A DNA stretch of 9,909 bases. It comes from Dehalococcoidia bacterium (lineage in GTDB: Bacteria > Chloroflexota > Dehalococcoidia > JACPQF01). This document shows, one piece after another, positions 6,418 through 9,909 of this stretch. The stretch spans positions 1 to 9,909 of the forward strand of contig JAUSEJ010000152.1 of the NCBI GenBank assembly GCA_030650265.1, in the 5' to 3' direction. Each line of letters opens with the position of its first letter. Position 1 is the stretch's first letter. The notes beneath the pieces were generated by a model. That model did no database searches and was not told the DNA's origin. It saw only the letters and a list, made by a program, of their open reading frames with translations. Made by a program: the position numbers and the translations under genes.

Positions 6418-7179
6418 ATGTCAGAATACTACGCATTCCTAAGCTCTCTCACGAATATGGTCACCTTTCCCCTGAGGTCGTTCGAAGCGCAGATCGGGAT
6501 TCCGGTGATCACGGCGCTCATACTTGGATTGATCGGGTCTACCAGTCCCTGCCAGCTGACCACTAACGTGACGGCCCTGGCCTATGTTTCGCGGCCTTCT
6601 CTAGGCAAAGCCGGCTCCCGCCAGGTGATACTTGCGGCTCTAGTCTATTTGTTGGGCAAGGTCGTCGTCTACAGCTTATTTGGTATTGTTGTCATTGTCG
6701 CCGGGATCAAACTGTCGAGTGTAGCCATTCCGGTAGCGGTCGTGGTCAGGAAGGTCGTTGGCCCGCTCCTTATTTTGTTGGGGCTCTTGATAATAGGTGT
6801 TCTAAAGCCCAAAATATCCGTGGGACAAGGCCTCAGCGGTTGGCTGGAGGAAAAGTCGAAGCGAGCAGGTCGCCTAAGCCCGTTTCTTCTCGGGGCGGCC
6901 TTCGCATTCGCCTTTTGCCCCACTCTTTTCTGGCTCTTCTTTGGTCTGGTGATACCGCTGAGCGTGACATCGCCCGGCGGCTTAGCTTATCCCGGCGTAT
7001 TTGCCCTGGGAACAACGCTTCCGTTGCTGGCCTTTGCCGGTCTAATCGCCTTCGGAGTCCACAACATCAACAGGTACGTGCGCGGGCTCCGTCGATTCGA
7101 TCTATATGCGCGGTGGATAGTCGGCGTCATCTTCATCATCGGCGGGATCAACGAGACGATTATCTACTGGCTTTGGTGA
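6418..7179 (+). CDS. CcdA/DsbD-like thiol-redox membrane protein
   Basis: The product has 253 residues with about six membrane helices (roughly 26-45, 69-97, 103-128, 153-180, 189-213, 231-252). Two Cys lie at helix edges, Cys45 in GSTSPCQLTT and Cys167 in AFAFCPTLFW, the spacing and context of the cysteine pair in the DsbD transmembrane domain and CcdA. These proteins carry electrons from cytoplasmic thioredoxin across the membrane to extracellular thiol proteins. The length is typical of CcdA. The ATG at 6418 has no good ribosome binding site nearby (GGAGG occurs only about 35 bases upstream), so the start is the less certain part; Met14 is the alternative. It is the first gene of an operon with two FtsX-type permeases, with a 10-base gap to the next gene. 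A sulfite exporter TauE-like or other LysE-clan transporter is the alternative reading. The redox partner is not in the window. Confidence 0.8.
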   Translation: MSEYYAFLSSLTNMVTFPLRSFEAQIGIPVITALILGLIGSTSPCQLTTNVTALAYVSRPSLGKAGSRQVILAALVYLLGKVVVYSLFGIVVIVAGIKLSSVAIPVAVVVRKVVGPLLILLGLLIIGVLKPKISVGQGLSGWLEEKSKRAGRLSPFLLGAAFAFAFCPTLFWLFFGLVIPLSVTSPGGLAYPGVFALGTTLPLLAFAGLIAFGVHNINRYVRGLRRFDLYARWIVGVIFIIGGINETIIYWLW

Positions 7180-7189
7180 GGTTTTCGCT

Positions 7190-8296
7190 GTGGTACCGGT
7201 TGCACGCCGAAACTTGTTTCAGGACAGAACCAGACTTCTCATCAGTGTCGGCGGCGTGGCCCTGGCGATCTTCTTGATCCTCCTTCTGGACGGACTTCGC
7301 TCGGGCATGTATAGGCAGATAACCTCCTACGTCGATCATTCACCAGCAGGAATCTACGTCACCCAGAAAGGGCTGAGCAACTTCTTGGGTTCGCCGTCAC
7401 TCATTCCGCTGTCACTGGCGGAGAAGATAGACACGATCGAAGGTGTACAAAGTGTAAGTCCAGTTCTCGAGCAATATGCTATTCTCGAGATCCACAACAA
7501 GAAGGTAACGACCTTCATGGTTGGATTCGACTTGAAAAGAGGGGGGGGACCCTGGAATTTTGCCGATGGAAGGTCGGTCGAGCGTGACGACGAGATTGTC
7601 GTGGACTCCGTTCTGGCCATGAGACACGAGTTGAGTCTCGGCGACAAGTTGCAGGTCATGGGCAAAGAATTCATCATCGTCGGGCTTTCGAATGAGACAA
7701 CCTCTTGGATGTTGAGTACAGTATTCATCAGCCACGACGCTGCCAACAGCCTTTTCCTCGCTCCTGGTTTAACCAGTTTCCTGCTGGTGTCGCCCAAGAA
7801 GACCACGTCTGTGGCAGACCTTAGTGGCCGGATTGAGAAACAGGTCGAAGGGGTGAGCGTTCTAGGCAGGGACGAAGTCGCCCACAATGACACTGAATTG
7901 ATAGGTGGGGTCTTCGATGCTCCTATCAAGCTAATGGCAGCGATTGCCTTTGTTGTCGGTTCGCTTATTGTCGGACTGACGATCTACACGTCGGTAGTGG
8001 AGAAAGTCAAGGAATATGGCATCCTGAAGGCACTGGGCATGAGTAACTGGCGGCTCTACGGCGTGGTAATCGAGCAGGCTTTCATTTCCTCGATCTTGGG
8101 CCTAGCAGGTGGCGTCGTTCTTGCTACAGGGGTGGGCCGGTTCATCGAAAGTCTATGGCCTCAGTTCCTTGTTGTCACTGAGCCCATCGACTACCTGCGA
8201 GTTAGTGCAATCGCGCTACTAATGGCTGCTGTGTCTGCTTACCTGCCTGCCCGTCACGTGGCCAAAATCGAACCGGCGAGCGTCTTCAAGGAATAG
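7190..8296 (+). CDS. FtsX/MacB-type ABC transporter permease, first paralogue
   Basis: The product has 368 residues in the four-helix FtsX layout: helix 1 at about 16-36, a large extracellular domain about 38-247, then helices at about 248-270, 295-318 and 335-355. The FtsX domain shows the coupling-helix stretch EYGILKALGMSNWRL (275-289) and ends YLPARHVAKIEPASVFK (351-367), both typical of the family. The N-terminal ARRNLFQDRTRLLISVGGVALA is nearly the same as in the next gene, showing a tandem duplication. The start is GTG. GAGG overlapping the previous gene's TGA lies 8 bases upstream, suggesting translational coupling. Transporters of this type do not always move a solute through the membrane; many use ATP to drive extracellular work (lipoprotein release, efflux with a fusion protein). 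The substrate is unknown. Confidence 0.9.
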   Translation: MVPVARRNLFQDRTRLLISVGGVALAIFLILLLDGLRSGMYRQITSYVDHSPAGIYVTQKGLSNFLGSPSLIPLSLAEKIDTIEGVQSVSPVLEQYAILEIHNKKVTTFMVGFDLKRGGGPWNFADGRSVERDDEIVVDSVLAMRHELSLGDKLQVMGKEFIIVGLSNETTSWMLSTVFISHDAANSLFLAPGLTSFLLVSPKKTTSVADLSGRIEKQVEGVSVLGRDEVAHNDTELIGGVFDAPIKLMAAIAFVVGSLIVGLTIYTSVVEKVKEYGILKALGMSNWRLYGVVIEQAFISSILGLAGGVVLATGVGRFIESLWPQFLVVTEPIDYLRVSAIALLMAAVSAYLPARHVAKIEPASVFKE

Positions 8297-8312
8297 AGAG
8301 GCTGGCTGAACT

Positions 8313-9422
8313 ATGGTATCAGTTGCGAGGAGAAACCTGTTTCAGGATAAGACGAGGCTCATCGTGAGCGTTGGCGGCGTGGCCTTTGCTCTCTTGTTGG
8401 TGCTGGCCCTCGACGCCATCTTCACCGGATCGATGAACAGAATCACTGCCTACATAGACCGCTCTGGGGCAGACATTTGGGTGGCACAAGAGGGGGTGAG
8501 GAATATGCACATGGCGAGTTCGTTCCTGCCCTTGTCTAAGGTCGAACAAATAAAAGGTGTGCCTGGCGTTGCCGAAGTCCACCCGATCTTGTACACGTCT
8601 AATATCATGACCAATGGCGAAAGCCGGAATCTTGTTTACTTAATCGGGATTGGCCCCCAGGCAAAAGTGGGAGGGCCCTGGAAAATGCGTAGTGGCGTAC
8701 CGGACGTGAACAAAGGAGAGGTAATTGTCGACAAAGCCATAGCCAACAAAATGGGGATCGGCGTAGGGGACACGGTTGAAATTGTCGGCAACCGGTTCAC
8801 GCTAAAGGGGCTTTCGGAAGATGCCTCCAGCCTCGTCAGCTCAGTTGCTTTCATATCTTTTGACGAGTTCGCCCGAATTCGCCAGTCGGCAGGCGTTGCC
8901 AGTTACCTTTTGGTGACGGTCAAGGGCGGAGCGTCTCCCGGCCAGGTAGCGGAGCGAATTCAGAGAGAGGTTGGTGGCCTGACGGCCAACACCACCAGCG
9001 CCTTCTCGGAGGAAGAACGTAAGGTGGTGAGGGACATGAGCGCCGAGTTGATAGCCATGATGAACTTCACGGGTTTTTTGATTGGGATGGCCGTGACAGG
9101 ATTGACTTTATATACCGCAACTGTGCTGAAGCTCAAGGAGTACGGCATAATCAAAGCGATCGGAGCAACAAACCGCTGGCTCTACCTGGTCGTGATGGAG
9201 CAGGCATTCCTCTCAATTGCCTTGGGCTTCAGCGTTGCTTTGGCGCTGACTTTCGTTCTGGGGTATGCAGTTTCGGCAGTAGCTCCCCTTGTCGCTATGG
9301 AGGTTGCGCCTGACTCGGTGGCAAAAGCACTGGTCGTGGCCGTTCTCATTGGCGTCTTGGCTTCGATAATGCCGGTGCGCAAAATTGCGGCGATCGATCC
9401 GGCCCGCGTCTTTAGAGGCTAG
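8313..9422 (+). CDS. FtsX/MacB-type ABC transporter permease, second paralogue
   Basis: The product has 369 residues and the same layout as its neighbour: helix 1 at about 18-38, an extracellular domain to about 249, helices at about 250-272, 294-316 and 336-354. Family marks are KEYGIIKAIGATNRWLYLVV (275-294) and MPVRKIAAIDPARVF (353-367). The two permeases share matching first 25 residues (MVxVARRNLFQDxTRL) and aligned blocks such as the GGPW stretch and EQAF, but elsewhere they are clearly diverged, which suits an obligate heterodimer (compare LolC/LolE). The ATG has GAGAGG about 12 bases upstream, and the gap from the previous stop is 16 bases. The ATPase follows after 33 bases but is interrupted. 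Confidence 0.9.
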   Translation: MVSVARRNLFQDKTRLIVSVGGVAFALLLVLALDAIFTGSMNRITAYIDRSGADIWVAQEGVRNMHMASSFLPLSKVEQIKGVPGVAEVHPILYTSNIMTNGESRNLVYLIGIGPQAKVGGPWKMRSGVPDVNKGEVIVDKAIANKMGIGVGDTVEIVGNRFTLKGLSEDASSLVSSVAFISFDEFARIRQSAGVASYLLVTVKGGASPGQVAERIQREVGGLTANTTSAFSEEERKVVRDMSAELIAMMNFTGFLIGMAVTGLTLYTATVLKLKEYGIIKAIGATNRWLYLVVMEQAFLSIALGFSVALALTFVLGYAVSAVAPLVAMEVAPDSVAKALVVAVLIGVLASIMPVRKIAAIDPARVFRG

Positions 9423-9455
9423 TCTTGGTAAGACAGTGTTGCGGAGGAAACGGAG

Positions 9456-9746
9456 ATGTCTGACACAGCCATACTGGCTCGAGGAGTTACAAAGCGGTTC
9501 GGAGAAGGTCAAACCGAGGTGGTAGCGGTGAAGGGAGTAGACCTGGAAGTTCGCAAGGGCGAAGTTCTCTTGATCATGGGTCCGTCCGGTAGTGGCAAGA
9601 CAACTCTCTTGTCGATGCTTGGAGCACTTCTCAAGCCCACTTCGGGAAGCATTGAGATCGCCGGCCGGAACATAAGCCAGCTTTCAGAATCGAGCCTGCC
9701 CGATGTCCGAATCAAGAACTTTGGCTTCGTGTTTCAGGATTTGTAA
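9456..9746 (+). pseudogene. ABC transporter ATPase, 5' fragment cut by an IS insertion
   Basis: The 96-residue frame matches the N-terminal part of MacB/LolD-type ATPases (usually about 220-235 residues). It holds the A-loop region, Walker A GPSGSGKTT (42-50), PTSGSIEIAG and the Q-loop FGFVFQ ending at Gln94, then stops after Asp-Leu. The signature LSGGQ, Walker B and switch His are missing, so the fragment cannot hydrolyse ATP as it stands. The host sequence seems to end at 9742. The last base of the Leu codon and the TAA come from the IS end starting GTAA. The ribosome binding site GGAGG (9443-9447) is 8 bases from the ATG, the best in the operon, so the gene was well expressed before the break. 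The 3' part should lie beyond the element. Confidence 0.88.
9735..9742. repeat. Predicted target-site duplication copy of the IS
   Basis: IS66-family elements usually duplicate 8 bases at the target. The eight bases abutting the GTAA end are CAGGATTT, which encode the expected Gln-Asp region of the ATPase. This is a prediction: the second copy would be on the far side of the element, outside the window. Confidence 0.4.
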
Positions 9747-9770
9747 TCGTTCACGGGGTACGGGGTATAG

Positions 9771-9820
9771 CCTTGATGTCGTGCTAGCCAGCCCGGTTGG
9801 CCAGCACGGCATCAGTAAGG
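9771..9820. repeat. Large imperfect hairpin over the transposase stop codon
   Basis: Arms 9775-9790 and 9798-9813 are 16 bases each, differing by one G-U pair and one mismatch, around the 7-base loop GCCCGGT. T9774 pairs with A9814, and CCTT (9771-9774) could alternatively pair with AAGG (9817-9820) across a small bulge. It spans the end of the transposase gene and could stop or insulate transcription at the IS border, but it lacks a T tract. Confidence 0.55.
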
Positions 9821-9909
9821 AAAGTCAGTAGGTGACGCTCTTGTTGACGGCAGGTCGCAGACGCTGTCAGAATACGTGCCACAAACAGGTTCCCATTATC
9901 ACTTTGCGC
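9784..9909 (-). CDS. IS66-like transposase (TnpC), C-terminal fragment
   Basis: Translating the minus strand from the window edge gives 41 residues ending at TAG (plus 9784-9786). The series runs SDNGNLFVARILT, then ATCRQQERHLLTFLTDAV. This closely follows the tail of IS66-type transposases, where a Phe-Val-x-Arg-Ile/Met-Leu-Thr stretch is followed by a TCRQQxR and LxxLTxAV pattern. It is antisense to the ABC ATPase it interrupts. Only the C-terminus is present; the catalytic DDE residues and the tnpA/tnpB genes would lie further right. It is too short for most gene finders. Confidence 0.75.
   Translation of the reverse strand, partial: AQSDNGNLFVARILTASATCRQQERHLLTFLTDAVLANRAG

Larger units (their letters stand above)
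9743..9909. mobile_element. End of an IS66-family-like insertion sequence, running off the window
   Basis: ATPase coding similarity stops abruptly at 9742. The new sequence begins GTAATCG, and GTAA is the usual tip of IS66-family ends. It contains a tandem ACGGGGT pair (9753-9759 and 9760-9766) and then, on the minus strand, the tail of a transposase gene resembling IS66 TnpC. This is the end downstream of the transposase gene. The family call rests on the transposase tail and the GTAA tip together; the opposite end cannot be checked here. Confidence 0.75.

Noticed and set aside
9832..9909. Small plus-strand frame starting GTG and open to the window edge
   Set aside because: It lies antisense to the transposase tail, which has clear family resemblance, while this frame has none.

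Overview
The window looks like a piece of a bacterial chromosome with roughly 55-60% GC. The best guess for origin is an uncultured Chloroflexota (Anaerolineae-like) lineage. That guess is an inference from style, not proof: AAGGAC-type nonanucleotide repeats between genes, a Cys-rich N-terminus fused to a membrane helix and an SH3-like domain, and an actinobacterial/Chloroflexota-type CtpE-like P-type ATPase. No ribosomal RNA or other strong taxonomic marker is present.

Left block (1-2800, minus strand): a type I signal peptidase homologue lies upstream of a secreted, membrane-anchored M1-family (gluzincin) metallopeptidase. The peptidase gene is bracketed on both sides by arrays of a 9-base repeat. 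The array on its promoter side contains units in both orientations and can fold into a hairpin. The signal peptidase has a recognisable catalytic Ser box, but Leu sits where the catalytic Lys is expected. A good promoter at the extreme left points out of the window.

Middle block (2860-6380): a tRNA-Glu(TTC) gene has a near-ideal promoter and is divergent from the signal peptidase. Next comes a full-length CtpE-like P-type cation ATPase on the plus strand, convergent with a small membrane protein on the minus strand (Cys-rich N-terminus, one membrane helix, C-terminal SH3-like domain). That small gene starts at TTG, supported by a ribosome binding site and a TTGACA/TATCAT promoter.

Right block (6350-9742, plus strand): a four-gene operon with short gaps. 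It encodes a CcdA/DsbD-like six-helix membrane protein with two in-membrane cysteines, two tandem paralogous FtsX/MacB-type ABC permeases, and their ABC ATPase. The ATPase reading frame stops just after the Q-loop. The sequence after the break reads, on the minus strand, as the last 41 residues of an IS66-like transposase plus an IS end beginning GTAA. The simplest reading is that an IS66-family element inserted at 9742/9743, supplied the stop codon and inactivated the ATPase. If so, the two permeases have lost their cognate ATPase and the rest of that gene should lie beyond the element, outside this window.

I found no convincing previously undescribed defence or mobile system. The points most worth a second look are the IS-disrupted thiol-redox/ABC operon, the signal peptidase lacking its general-base Lys, and the 9-base repeat arrays around the peptidase gene.
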